Below, in pieces: positions 24,341 through 36,529 of a stretch of 64,000 bases of DNA. Within the stretch, counting starts at the first letter, position 1, and every line of letters begins with the position of its first letter. Location of the stretch: the NCBI RefSeq assembly GCF_014805685.1, contig NC_060893.1, positions 16,457,773 to 16,521,772 of the forward strand, read 5' to 3'. The DNA comes from Silurus meridionalis (Eukaryota > Chordata > Actinopteri > Siluriformes > Siluridae). The position numbers and the translations under genes are program-made. The notes beneath the pieces are model-generated. The model was not told where the DNA came from, searched no databases, and saw only the letters and a list, made by a program, of their open reading frames with translations.

Positions 24341-25560
24341 GGAGAAGAAAGCAGGACGAACGTGGTGTGAAGCCTTATGATCTAATATTCAGTACAGTTC
24401 ACTGTGCAGCAGGAGAGGGTTGAGTAAGTCTGTGGTTTTCGGGAAAGAGAGCATTGAGAACACTTTATGGAGGACCAAGCAGGCGATGATGGATGTCTAG
24501 GGCAGGTCGGGGACAAATCAGTAACCAGGGGCCCCAAGCAGATATTGTGTCTGGACTATTAGTTTTTTATTTTTAGTTGCCCATCAGACACACGGGTCCA
24601 ACAACCAGAGAAAGAGGGGAAAACCTTGTTATTGAGCTTAGAGCTTAGAGACAAGCTCCTACCACATTGTAACCTTTATCAAGAGAGGATAAGGATTAGC
24701 TACACATCCTTGTCCTCTCCCGGATTTCATGTACACATTTATTTCCATTACTCTGTACCAGTGCACTTAATAACTAGCAGAATTCTACTGATTTCCTTAC
24801 ATTAGCCAGCGCTTTCGAACAATTACGTTACTGCAAAACCAGAGCCTAGAACCAGGCAGCACACTGGAGCTTTAACTTGCCTGGTGCTCGTGATAATCAA
24901 CGTCTGATTTGTCTACCGCAGTGTAGCAACAGACTGAAACCGAGTCTGATATTTCACAACAAACAAACACTATATGACAGTTAGTTCGGCTTCACTAATT
25001 TGATTGGACAAGCTCCGTTCCAAGAGTGCTGATATCGAGTAAAACAGCACGGCTTCATTTCACCGTGCGTATCGCTCCACTCGTCTGTGTTTGTGTCATA
25101 AAATTTCAATCCGAGCAACAGTTTATTGCGCCCATTCCTCCACTTATTACAGGCTGTCAGTCACCGTGGGTGCCAGCAAAAATGGGCGAATCATTTGCGT
25201 CTGAAATGTCAGTTACTCGATATTATTTTCCCGTTCGTAGAGGTGTCGTAGAAAAGTAATATCACACTCGCAGTTGCGACTTAACAGGATATCAGCCTGG
25301 TGATGATTCTTTGTCGGTACAAGCCCGATATTCAGTACAGCAGCATATATATTTTTATTTACATATTTTATAAGAAGACACCAAAAAAAAAAAACGTAAG
25401 GTAGATTTGAATATTTCATGCACGGAGTTCTTGTTCGAATGAGTTTTTTTTTTTTTCTTTTGTCCTCCTCCACTCTCCATTTGTGGACTGAGCAGTAGCT
25501 CTTTGCCTACTGATTCAGAGGCCAACGCCACCACTTAGAATCATCATAATAACTCCCTTT
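24340..25560. other. No recognised gene
   Basis: Mixed sequence with A and T homopolymers (25383-25394, 25445-25455). No coding resemblance. Confidence 0.4.
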
Positions 25561-25569
25561 TCACACCAG

Positions 25570-26070
25570 CGCTCTACAGAAATGTGTGTGGAAGCTGCTG
25601 ATAATTAGCACTGACAAGCACAGATTAAGCCTGAAAAGGGCAGCGATGCTGATCTATTAGAAGCTGCTCATCACCTCCTTATTCACAACAGAGGCTAAAG
25701 AGCTTTTTGTGCCCTTCTTTGGATGACTGTGCTGTTTTTGAGTGCAGCACACATCCAGAATGAGCAGAGTCTGAAGCGGCTAACAGCCCTGACGCCCCCC
25801 CCTCCGGCCGCAGGTCTCTCTGGACTTGCTCTAGTCGGTAATGAGCGCTTTTGTTTGGCTGGCATTTAAGGCCAGGTGGTTGCTGTGGCATCACTTTGTG
25901 CTCTATGCCTCCTCATTAACGCGCGCCATCATCGCTGTTAATTAGCCGGCTTTCTGTCATAACATTTGTTGGATTTAAGACTGCAGCTTTGGTGCTGGGG
26001 TTGATTTATTGACTGGCTATTATTATTAAAGCTGAGATATTATTAATACGGTCATAGTAATTATGACATT
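25570..26070. other. Low-repeat island, best candidate conserved non-coding element
   Basis: Complex sequence with CTGATAATTAGCACTGA, GGTAATGAGCGC, CTCATTAACGCGCGCC, GTTAATTAGCCGGC and TTTATTGACTGGC, no microsatellite and no credible coding frame. This density of homeodomain-type cores is typical of vertebrate developmental enhancers. Confidence 0.3.
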
Positions 26071-26099
26071 CCTTATACTACATGCATCCATGTTTTATA

Positions 26100-27520
26100 A
26101 ACCGTTAAATAAAGCACTGTTATAATTAAACAATATGATGGCCCAGTCTCAATATGTTAATTGATTAATGCCTTTTTCATCCTGGTGCATTGCTTCTGCA
26201 ACATTACCTCACCCAGACATCCACATAATAGAAAAGAAAATATCATTCGTCCAACCAAGCCACACTTTTTCATTGCGCCATGATCCATTTCTGATGCCCA
26301 TGTGCCCATTGTAGGTGGTGGAAAAGGGTCAGCATAGGTACTGACCAGCGTGCTGCTACACCGGCCCGCCCCGAGCTGCGATACGATGTGTGTCCTGCCA
26401 CCTTTTTGTCATTGTCAGCATTCAGCAGCATGGGAAGGAGTTCTCCACGCTTTTAAAAAGTCTAAAATGTAAAAAAAAAAAAAAAAAACATTTTAGGCCA
26501 TAAGTCTTTTTTAAAACGAGTCTTAATTTTCCGATCTCTATGTACTTCCTTTAATGTACATTTGAAATGCTTTCGCAGCACTTTAGAATGTTTTTGTCGG
26601 TGGTTTTTGTGGTGGTTGTAGTTCTTTCTTTCACAGTCCAAATAAAATGTGATGTATCACGACGACAAATGAGACCCTCATGCAACAGCCAATCAGATCT
26701 CTGTTATCGGAGCGAATCTCTCTTGGATCGTACCATGAAAGTAAAAACGGATTTTACGTTTTCAGCTGTGGGGAAGTGCAAGTTAAGTGATACTTGGCTT
26801 GGAAGAAAAAAGGAATTTAGGGCCCGGTTCTTTTGTAGGATCGGAGCAGACGGACTAGCAATCACTTCCTACATGCTTCAATTAGTCGTGTCCACTCCTT
26901 GCGCTTGCATATTTGGCCTGAACTCTGAGAACACATGAACTCTGACAACGGATTGTTCACTTGCTGCCTATTTTTGAGAGATGCCCTCGTAATGAGATCA
27001 TCATGGTAATTTCTTGTCTTTTGGTCCCCTCTGTTTTTGTAAAGTCGGGGAGGCAGGGAGGAGATGGAGACAGCGTTGAAGGAAGAATGCTAATTCGATC
27101 ATTGTGGCAGAGATGGGAGGAGTGCTAGCATCTAAAATGAGATTCAGTGGACCAACAGTGGCACTCCCACACGTCGAGTGCGTCTTTTTTATCTGCATGC
27201 GTGGGTTTTTGGCCTTCGCCATTTCATCCAACGAAGAAAAGTGGAGAGTAGGCCGGAGAGGGAGGAAAATGGAAAAGAGAAAGATGGCTAGAACAGTGTC
27301 TGGATGAGAGAGAGAGAGAGGATGGTGTCGAGGAGAGAAAGAAAAAAGCCATTTGTACGTGTACCCAATTACTAAGCACTGTGCCCAAAGTCACCTTCAC
27401 TTCACCCTGTCCTTCGTTCCTGCTCTTTCTCTCCATTTTTCTCTTTCTGTCTCCATCTCTCTCCGTCTTACTCGCTCCCTCACTGCACATGCTCAAAATA
27501 GAAAGGCAGTATACTTGGTG
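26100..27520. other. No recognised gene
   Basis: An open stretch of 123 codons at 26567-26938 on the + strand lacks family resemblance, and its start and composition look random. Purine-rich sequence at 27230-27350 is non-coding. Confidence 0.4.
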
Positions 27521-27531
27521 TTCTCTCTCAC

Positions 27532-27532
<1 letters not shown>

Positions 27533-27569
<37 letters not shown>
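27533..27569. repeat. (CA)n microsatellite
   Basis: CA run of about 18 units; a GT run follows at 27624-27647 and another at 27722-27758. Confidence 0.95.
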
Positions 27570-27571
<2 letters not shown>

Positions 27572-27720
27572 AGTCGAGCACATTTTCTTTGTCTGTACGC
27601 AGACAAAGGAATTATAGGTTGTGGTGTGTGTGTGTGTTTGTGTGTGCGCATGTGTCAGAGTTATGAGTAGTAGTTGTTTGTGCACTAGGCTTCTGAAGGT
27701 GTTTGTGTCTGTCAGAGTTG

Positions 27721-27759
<39 letters not shown>

Positions 27760-27764
27760 ATGGC

Positions 27765-27900
27765 CCGAGGGTTGTGCACACGCCCCGCTGTGTCTCTGCT
27801 GATGAGCGATGGCGAATCCTCCCCTGGCCCATGACCTCATTAGAACAGCCTCGTTATGGACTGCCTCTTAATTAAGAGACCGCTGGCTGCTCTTGCACAC
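27765..27900. other. Low-repeat island, possible conserved non-coding element
   Basis: Holds TGACCTCATTAGAACAGCC and the palindromic CTCTTAATTAAGAG (27865-27878) in complex sequence between microsatellites. Confidence 0.25.
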
Positions 27901-28314
27901 CCACACGCGTACACTAATTTTCCCTCTCCTGCTCTTTGTGCCCTTATAAGAACAGAAATAAGGAGAGCGAGGGGAGAGGGAGAGTTTAAGGGTCCGTGTG
28001 CACTGAAAGTACAACTCCACGCCTAAACCTGTTCACTGGAGTAGTTGTGCGAGATATCATGGGATTGCGGTGAGGTGTAAACTCGATCCACACCGCGGAG
28101 AAAAGTTTTCGACTTGGAAATAAAGTATGCAGATTTCAAGCAGGAGCTGCGTGGCAGAAGGCGGATTTGAGTCGGCTTGTAGAACAGGACATTTTCAGTG
28201 TTTTTTGAGAATCCACAAAGTTAAAATACAATGACAACAACTATGATGTCATTAAAGAAAAAGATTTAAAGCCTGTCTATTGCCATGCTGCAGCCTGTTG
28301 TAGTGGAATTAATC

Positions 28315-28425
28315 AATAATGCTACAGCATACACAACCAGCACACCAACTTTGTGGCAACACTTTTGCAAAGAACCACAGATGGGTGTGTGATGGTGAGG
28401 TGCGAACATTTTGTACCACATCACA
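28315..28425 (-). mobile_element. Tc1-like fragment, family 2, copy 2
   Basis: About 100 bp (ATGCTACAGCATACA, CCAACTTTGTGGCAACA, GATGGGTGTGTGATGGT, GGTGCGAACATTTTG) match the end-proximal part of the same element family that is represented at 23.3 and 33.0 kb. Only the 5' UTR/terminal region survives. Confidence 0.55.
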
Positions 28426-28831
28426 TATTCATCACCTACAGCTGCTTTTGTTCCCCGTTCTTGGTTCTAGTTTTCATGCTTGGTCGGAACAATGCATAAA
28501 AAAAAAAAGATATAAAAGCTGAAAACTACATGTATTGTATGCCATGTGTATATAGCAAGAGAGAGCAAGGTGCAAACACAAAGATCTGTACTCTTAGAGG
28601 TGTTGGAGGGTGTCTAATCTGTGGATCTTTTCTTAGAGCGCATATGCACTTCTGCTTCATCGCTCTTCATTCCTTAAACATCATGACTGGACTTGCACAG
28701 TCGAGCGTGTGTGTGTGTTTTCGGAGCAGTTACGTGCAGGTTTAAAGTTTAATAAATCTGTCAGTGCTCAGTGATTCTGTTGAGGCCTAACCAGAGCTGA
28801 CACATTTGCTAAAGCACAAATACAGACATTC

Positions 28832-28834
<3 letters not shown>

Positions 28835-28913
<79 letters not shown>

Positions 28914-28920
28914 TATATAT
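28835..28920. repeat. (TA)n microsatellite
   Basis: About 43 TA units with one phase break near 28906, then a short CA run. Confidence 0.95.
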
Positions 28921-28929
28921 CACACACAT

Positions 28930-29970
28930 ACATAAGCTTTCACCAAGACATGTCTCCTCACAGTGCACTCACCTCTGCTGTGTGTTCCTGCCGCTGTTGT
29001 ACCTGATTACCGAGTCAGCGTTTAATGTGTTTTATGTGTTGTGTTGATGTATTGAGTGAGAGCCTGGTTTTACACACAGCAGCATGCAGAGTTAAATCTC
29101 TGGGTGTCTCTGCAGGAGGAGGCTTTAGCCATGTTCAGGCAGTTAATGCTACAACACTGACCCAAAGAATGTTGAGTAGCAGCAGTAGATATTGCCTGTC
29201 ACGCTGCAATATTCACCCGATGCATGCTTCAGGTATAAATACACCAGGATTATGCTCATTTTCAACAAGGTCTATACATGAGTAAAATGGCTGGCTCATG
29301 TATGGTGCACTTATGCAGCACGTCTTCTTTGCACAGAAGTTTTACACTGGTGTTGCACAAGCTAAAGCCGTGTCTCACACTCGGGATAGGTTGAAGTATT
29401 AACAGTGATGGTTTCCGTATTACAAACCTGCTTGAAGTCTTCAGAGATCTTCTTGATGGGGCGAAGATTTTAAAACATAAGGTATGCACTTTGAAATATA
29501 TTCCCTTTGACATGAGTGTTTGAAACGCTGATATTAACAACAGTGATGGAAAGAGAGGGGAAAAAAAGCAGAGCTTGTCTGTGTGCTTTATATCTCAGTG
29601 CACAGTGACAGATGTGTGTCCCAGAATAGATATGAATTCTCTGTATTTGATGGACAGGGATGTCTACTATTAGCAGTGTTTTTCTTTTTCTTTGAGACGT
29701 GTAAAGGAGAGTATGTATGTAGTGCATGCTTTAGCCTTAGACTGACATACAGGGACTGGAAGATCAAATTGCTGAACATTTGTTTGTTTCAAATGCCTTC
29801 AAAGACAGAATAGCAACGTTTTAGTGTTGCGCACTGTTCTTTTTGGATTTGCATACAGTTTCCTGAACTTTTTGGATAAGTGACTTAGTCGTAAGGCATC
29901 AGTCTGCAAGTGTCACCAGGCTACCATTAGAGATTTCAGTTTTTTTTGTTCAGTTCACTCGCCTAAATTC
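28930..29970. other. No recognised gene
   Basis: Non-coding by appearance; no repeats identified. Confidence 0.4.
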
Positions 29971-29974
29971 AGTA

Positions 29975-30457
29975 TACAACTACCAGGCATAACTTTATGA
30001 CCAGTGAGTGAATACCACTGATTATCATCACGGTACCTATTAGTGGGTGGGATATATTATGCAGCGAGTGAACATTTTGATAGAAGCAGAAAAAATTAGC
30101 AAGCATAAGGATTTAAGTGAGATTGACAAGGGCCAACTTGTGACAACTTGGTTAGAGATCCCCAGAAAATTCAGTTGTTTTTGTTCTCGGTCTGCAGTGT
30201 TAAGTATCTATCAAAAGTGGAGCAAGGAAGGAGCAGTGGTGAACCGGTGACGGGGTCATGAGCGGCCAAGGCTCACTGATGCACGTGGGCTGAGCGAAGG
30301 CTCGACTGTGTGGTCCGATCCAACTGACGAGCTCCTATAGCTCATATTGCTGAAGAAGTTAATGCTGTTAATGCTCAACAGGCCTGTTTTCGGAGAAAAA
30401 AAGGGGGACCACCACAATAGTAGGCAGGTGGTCATAATGTTATGCCTGATCGTTGTA
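29975..30457 (+). mobile_element. Internally deleted Tc1-like element (483 bp, TA-flanked)
   Basis: Terminal inverted repeats TACAAC..CAGGCATAACTTTATG (left) and its partner CATAATGTTATGCCTG..GTTGTA (right) enclose 483 bp. Inside, the + strand keeps decayed transposase N-terminal coding sequence: ISKHKDLSEIDKGQLV near 30090 and CSRSAVLSIYQKWSKEGAVV near 30180-30235, a Tc1 helix-turn-helix region. The rest of the gene is missing; the end retains remnants (IAEEVNAVNAQQ-like near 30345-30380). It is non-autonomous. Confidence 0.85.
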
Positions 30458-30459
30458 AA

Positions 30460-30908
30460 TCACAGTTGAAGTTTGTAGTTGACGGACACCACAATATGTT
30501 ATTAAAGCTTGAACTTATTATTAGCAACAAGAACTCATTACTCTTGTTGACTCAATATGATGCAGAAAATTAGGCCTCACACCTCCAGGGCTAAAAAACA
30601 CTTGTAAGTAGGCAGACTGGCTACCCTTAAATCACTTTGTTTCTGATTGACATTGTGAATGTGCGCTTGTGAATGTATCCTGTGATGGACTACCAATTCA
30701 GCGTGTATTCATGTCCATGGTGACCCTGATCAAATAAAGGAACAGTAAAGGTCATAGTAAAATGATCAGCCTGCATATTTCATTTTTCACCTTCTTGGCT
30801 TTATGCCATATGGTCACAGTGTTACACTTAATGTTCTGTAGCAGAACCAAGTACCCAGTTGAATATTTCAACAAAGCCAAATCCCAATATATTTTTGGAG
30901 GTTGACAG

Positions 30909-30939
<31 letters not shown>

Positions 30940-32555
30940 GTGTGTTCTGATGCCATTTATACATTTTTGAATGACGTACTCAAATTTGACATGAGCATGA
31001 AATATCAGACTACTTCTGTAGTGTGTGTGGGAGAGAGAGAGAAGGGGGATGCTTTGCTCTGCTGGTGGCAACACCATTGGCTTGGCCTGATCAGACACCA
31101 TGACAGGTTTGAGTTATGCACTGATGACAAGACATCCAAGAGGAATGAACCCTATAGCAGTCCATCTCTCTCTCTCTTTTTCCTCTCTCTTTGTGTTGCT
31201 CTTCGTTCTTATCCCATGCACACACGCAACACATCTGAAATCCCCCTGAGCTTCTACAGAGGCCCACATTCCTGCACCCACAGAGAAACTGGTGTTTTTC
31301 TGTAGCATTCGATCCTCCCTGCTGTTGCTCTCGATGAGGAGGTGAACTTGACTGACTGTGTGGTTAAGTTGCAACGCCAGGGGACAAAAGCTTGAGATCT
31401 CAAATTGTGACATTCCTCAGAGTTATACATGCTTAATTTTAAACCATTTCACACTTTTTTTCACAGCTTGAAAGATGATTCAATAATTGGCTGGCAAGAT
31501 TGACTCGATTCCAACACCAAAATACTTCTGAGAACCGATGAAGCAGCAGTTCAATTTCTTTTTTTATAAATGAGCCATATTGCCATTTTTTTAATCAGAC
31601 CAGAGGGTAAATAAAATGAAATAAAATCTCTAAAAGTGTGAAAAACTTTTTTTTTTAATGTCTCTAGCCAGATCTCTGCTACAATGAGCTCCATTCGGCT
31701 ACATAATTTGCATGAGTGGGTATGATCAGCCCCTACAGAGGATCTGCTGCAGAACCTGGAAGTTCGACCAGCTATTTTTACCATTGATTTTACTGCAGCT
31801 TTTTAATTACCTGATTTAGTCCAATGAAATTTCATGCTATTCTGGTCTGTAAGATGATGACCTCTGGTTTCCTATAATGACGTGGCTTTCTGATGTTTCA
31901 AATAGCAAAGGTGGTACATGCTCAGTAGGATGAACAAGACCCTGAGATCAGTTTTTGAAGCGTGCGCAGCACTCTACACAGCCCAGAAGCAGAAAGCAGT
32001 AGGTGTATCTGTTTGCTATTTGCTTCAGGAAAGCTCGATCGAGACCTGTGTGTGCCCCAAAAGGGAGAGCAATGAAGCAACAGAAACACGCTGTGCCCAA
32101 CCCACTGAACTGAAATCTGTCCTAGGAGGACCATCCCTGGCACCCTCCTCCCTCACCTCTACAAAGTTTGAGTCAGGAAGTGGTTTTTTTTTTGCTGTTG
32201 TTTTTTTTTTTTTTTTTTTTTTTCCTTCCCACTTAAATCCCTGTAAATGCCTGACCCTGCACTCTTCTTTTAATTTCCTTTCATGGCTTTTCCCCATGTC
32301 TAGGATTTATTATGCAAAATAAAATGTGCTGCAAATGAAAATCATGTAAAGTGTTGATGCTGGAAATGGTCAGCCAAGTGTTTCTTCTTGTCTGTTTTGA
32401 CGCACGCATGGCTGGTGCTAATCGCTATTCAGCTAATCTCGCTGTCACTACGGGCTGCCTGCTATCTTGCCCCATCCACACACACAGGTGATTAGGACAC
32501 AGTGCGCAAAGTCAGCGTGCAGAACAACAGATAAAAATCTGCAGGGACGTGATGG
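30460..32555. other. No recognised gene
   Basis: Includes a short (CA)n at 30915-30939 and T homopolymers at 32187-32223. Open stretches of 130-150 codons at 30859-31305 and 31918-32322 show no family resemblance. Confidence 0.4.
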
Positions 32556-32557
32556 AG

Positions 32558-32559
<2 letters not shown>

Positions 32560-32607
<48 letters not shown>
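32560..32607. repeat. (TC)24 microsatellite
   Basis: 48 bp of perfect TC repeat. Confidence 0.95.
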
Positions 32608-32610
<3 letters not shown>

Positions 32611-32980
32611 TGTGATGTTTGGTGTTCAGATGTGTGAGCAGTATATTTACGGTGTGATGAGAAGTGCTGGTTGAGGAGAGGGATGCTCAGCTGTAGACTG
32701 ATGCTCAGTGGGGCCCGTGCACTTTCCCCTGCTTCTGCTAATTGGATCGATCCACACCGGTGATGGAATGTGAAGGATCAAAGCACAATCAGGGTGAAAA
32801 AGAAGGTCAGCACACACACTGTCAACACAATAAGTACCTCTGTAGATTGCACTGAGTATTGGGGTCTAGTGCAGTGTGTGTGTGTGTCACATGGCGTTTC
32901 ATACATAAAGCCCAGGATAATATTTCTATTGCTTTAGCAGTAATGTGCTGCAGCCTTTAAATAAAGATGCAACAGGAAGA

Positions 32981-33435
32981 TAGTAGGAGGTTTGTGGACA
33001 CCTAAGCTTAAGAATCGTATGTGCTTTATGAACATCCCATTCAACATTTGGTCCCTATCTGCTGTAATAATAATCTCCACTCTTCTGGGAAGAAGTTCCC
33101 CTAGATTTTGGAGTGTGCTAAAGGAGGTTTGTGCTCATTTAACCCTAAGGGTGTTAGTAAAGTCAGGTACTGATGAGGCCTGGGGTGTGGGGTGCGGGGT
33201 GCAGTCATCACTCCAGTTCTTCCTGAAGGTGTTCAGTAGGGTTAAGGTCAGAGCTCTATAGCAGGCCACTCAAGATCTTCCACTTCTACCCATATCTTCA
33301 TGGAGCTGGCTTTGTGCACATGGGTATTGTCCTCTAGAAACAGGTTTGGGTCTCCTAGTTTGAGTGAAGCGATTCTGTACAATTTTGTGCCTCCAACTTT
33401 GTGATAATAGTTTGGGGAAAACAATCATATGGCTG
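32981..33435 (-). mobile_element. Decayed Tc1-like element, family 2, copy 3
   Basis: The left end GGTTTGTGGACACCT resembles the reverse complement of the copy-1 right terminus. The minus strand then carries the decayed catalytic region: near 33210-33260 it reads as a relic of DLNPTEHL with flanking EELE, and near 33335-33360 the block around the second catalytic Asp. The far terminal repeat is missing. The family is common in ostariophysan fish as far as I recall. Confidence 0.75.
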
Positions 33436-33439
33436 AAAA

Positions 33440-34360
33440 AAAGCCAACCACTCGTTTATATATTGGCTTTTTGCTTTTCATTGTTGACTCTTTTTGCTCT
33501 CAGGACTTGGAGAATTGTATTGGTCTTGTTCGGGTGGATTGATGTGCCAGTCTTGGCTGAAGTTATCTTGTCGTACATTCACACCGAAACTCTTCCTGAT
33601 TATTTCTACCAGAGTGAACAGGTACATGTGTAAAAGAGGCTCCAGAGAAGACGGGCTGTGTGTTCTAACTAAGGAATAAGGCACTTGGGGGGTGCTGTTG
33701 CAGAAGAATAATCACTAGTGGTGTGAAACGGCCCATCGTGCAATGACGGTCTGTTTTCCTGTAACAGCATGTCCTGCATTAAATACCACTCATCATTTTC
33801 ATGCATTGTACTCATTTAGAGTTGCTTATTACTTATTCTGTAGCAGCTTTCGATACACTCGATCGATTGCCAGCCTCTATTTTACATACTTGAACAAAGT
33901 AACACTGTAACGTCAGTGCGAAACCATAAATCATTTCATTCTAAAGACTCTTATCAGAAAATCTGTCTCGGACCTGCACAAAAAAAGGGTAATAAATCAA
34001 TAAAACAAATGTCCCGTTTGCCATGCAAGTGTTTGTGTATGGTGTTACTATAGCAACAATTGTGTATTACACTCTTATTAGAAGTGCTGTTACAGCTGTA
34101 TTTAGGGTAACACTTTCAGAATCGAGCCACAGAAATCTATCGTATAAAGAGGTGTTGCACGTTAACACGAATGTCAAAAATGATCATGTGACTTATTGTG
34201 AATAATCAGTGCACTTGGACTGTATGAACATTGAAAATATTCATGTAGGTACAGGTGTATTGCCCTCTCTGTGGTAAGAATCCAGATGAGGGGGGGTGTG
34301 TGTGTGTGTGTTTCTGGATGTGTGTTCACTGACCTACAGCTTTTTTAACTTGCTCATTCC
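33440..34360. other. No recognised gene
   Basis: AT-rich sequence with a short GT run at 34296-34311. Confidence 0.4.
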
Positions 34361-34362
34361 GT

Positions 34363-34366
<4 letters not shown>

Positions 34367-34409
<43 letters not shown>
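34367..34409. repeat. (TG)21 microsatellite
   Basis: Perfect TG repeat; a second one follows at 34534-34570. Confidence 0.95.
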
Positions 34410-34410
<1 letters not shown>

Positions 34411-34532
34411 GCAGTGCTGTTTTTGAGGAAGAGCGTTTGCTGTGAATGTGGATAAGGGTTTGACTGTAACTCTTTCAGGCAAGCAGAAACAGTGCAATCC
34501 CACTGGGGCTGCTCTACTGAGAAAGAGAGCAA

Positions 34533-34572
<40 letters not shown>

Positions 34573-34579
34573 TGGGGGA

Positions 34580-35725
34580 GTTGTGTGTTCTGCTGAGTGC
34601 ATGGTTCTAATGTACATGTGTGATTCGGTGATAGACGCTCACCATCCACCCACTTTTCCCCTCACTGGCATGTCTTCACTGTTCCAATGTCCTTTCACCC
34701 TCTTCCTCTCTTCGTTCACTCGCTCGCTCGCTCGTTTTTCTTTTTTTCTCTTTTCTCATCTTCTCCTCAGTAGATGTGTTTACAGTCTAATAATTCATTA
34801 CCAGTCGGGCAGATGGCTTAGACACGATATGAAAATGTTCTCGTAAACTTTGGAACTATTTTTGGGGTACTTTCACATATGCATTTGCGTCATGGCCTGT
34901 TTAAAAGATTTTGAAATAATTCAGAGGTTGAATGAGTGACTAATTTGCAAGTAGAAGACTGCAGGAAGTAATGTACTTACTGGACTGTAAAGAAGAAGAC
35001 ATTAAGCACATCGCTGAGACTGGCATGGTTTGATGCTGAAAAGATCAAAATTGGTGTTTTTTTTTTTTTTTTAAACGGTCAACAGCATGGTATATTTGTA
35101 CAAAATACAAGTTTTGGGCCGGATTCTTGTTTTAATGTGCAATGTGTTTTTGTGTTCATTTAGTGGAATGATCTCCAGACTGAATATGTCCTGCCCTCTA
35201 CAGCATCTGCTTCTTAGCAGGAAATATGCTTTTATTGGTGTTTTTTCTTCTTTTCACTCTCTCTCTTTCTGTCAAAGCTTTCTGTGTCTAGGATATCATC
35301 CTCCACCTTTCAAAGGTAGTGCATGTGGGTTATAGTGGGTTATATAAAACGCTTTTCTGTAAATATACAGCTAGTTGTCTAGGCTGCTGTCAGGTTTGTT
35401 TAGATGCGGCGGTTGTGTGTGTTAACTTGAACGCTGCTGTGTAAACGGACATATCCGATCCTGACTCTCGAACCATTTCATGGGGATTTTTTTTATGCAT
35501 TTGGGAATTAGTCATTTCATTCAGATATAATGAAAAAGATTTCCCATCTTCCCCCTTCCCACCTTCTCCACTAGAGGGCGCCATCAACGCAACCCACTCT
35601 CTCTAAAACACGCATTTAAAGCAGTGCATTTAGTTCTAATTGCTCTGGGTTTCAAAGTGTCAGCAAGCGTCAATAGCCTGTCTGGCGGAAGTGGGACACG
35701 CAAACCGAGCCTCTGACCTTCCCTC
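34580..35725. other. No recognised gene
   Basis: Pyrimidine-rich at 34640-34770 with (GCTC)n near 34720; otherwise AT-rich. Confidence 0.4.
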
Positions 35726-35729
35726 AAGT

Positions 35730-35732
<3 letters not shown>

Positions 35733-35773
<41 letters not shown>
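35733..35773. repeat. (CA)n microsatellite
   Basis: About 20 CA units. Confidence 0.95.
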
Positions 35774-35774
<1 letters not shown>

Positions 35775-36102
35775 TATATTCACTCTGCTTTCATCATGTC
35801 CCCTCACAAGCACTGGTCTCTTTATTCTGAGCAGAAAGCCACCCTCGCTTCAGATGACCTACGGGCATGTCAGTGGCTGAGTGTGTGCGCATTCGTTTGA
35901 GGCAGTGCTGCGTTAACCTTGCACTTTAGATTTTTTTTATACTCAGTATGCAGTGTGTATTTACCAAATGGCCTTAATTTTGTACACACTGACGCTTTTA
36001 TGGTGGCTAGAGCGTATATTGTGCGTATGTGTTCTTGCTCTCTTGGGCTCTGTGAGATGTGAGAGAACAACAGATCGAGTCTGAGTCATAGATGAGTATT
36101 TT

Positions 36103-36222
<120 letters not shown>

Positions 36223-36459
36223 ACACTCACACACACTGTCCCTGTGAAACCTTAGTTAGCTATTATTTAAAAGGCGCATGTGAGACGATTATTGACAGTT
36301 TCCGAGTGTGTGTGTGTGCGTGTGTGTGTGTGCGCGCGCAATTAGGTTGCTTTAATTGCAGTAGTAAATCTCAGTTCGTCTCCCTGAGAGAGTGCCGATA
36401 GCACCGTGATTTAATAGCCATTTGCAGGCACAGGACACCAGTGCTCTATCTCGGCCTCT

Positions 36460-36466
<7 letters not shown>

Positions 36467-36520
<54 letters not shown>
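36467..36520. repeat. (TG)27 microsatellite
   Basis: 54 bp of perfect TG repeat. Confidence 0.95.
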
Positions 36521-36521
<1 letters not shown>

Positions 36522-36529
36522 TGGTGCAT

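Noticed and set aside
26567..26938. 123-codon + strand open frame
   Set aside because: A hydrophobic N-terminus gives a signal-peptide look, but there is no family resemblance, no cysteine or domain pattern I recognise, and the upstream DNA is homopolymeric.
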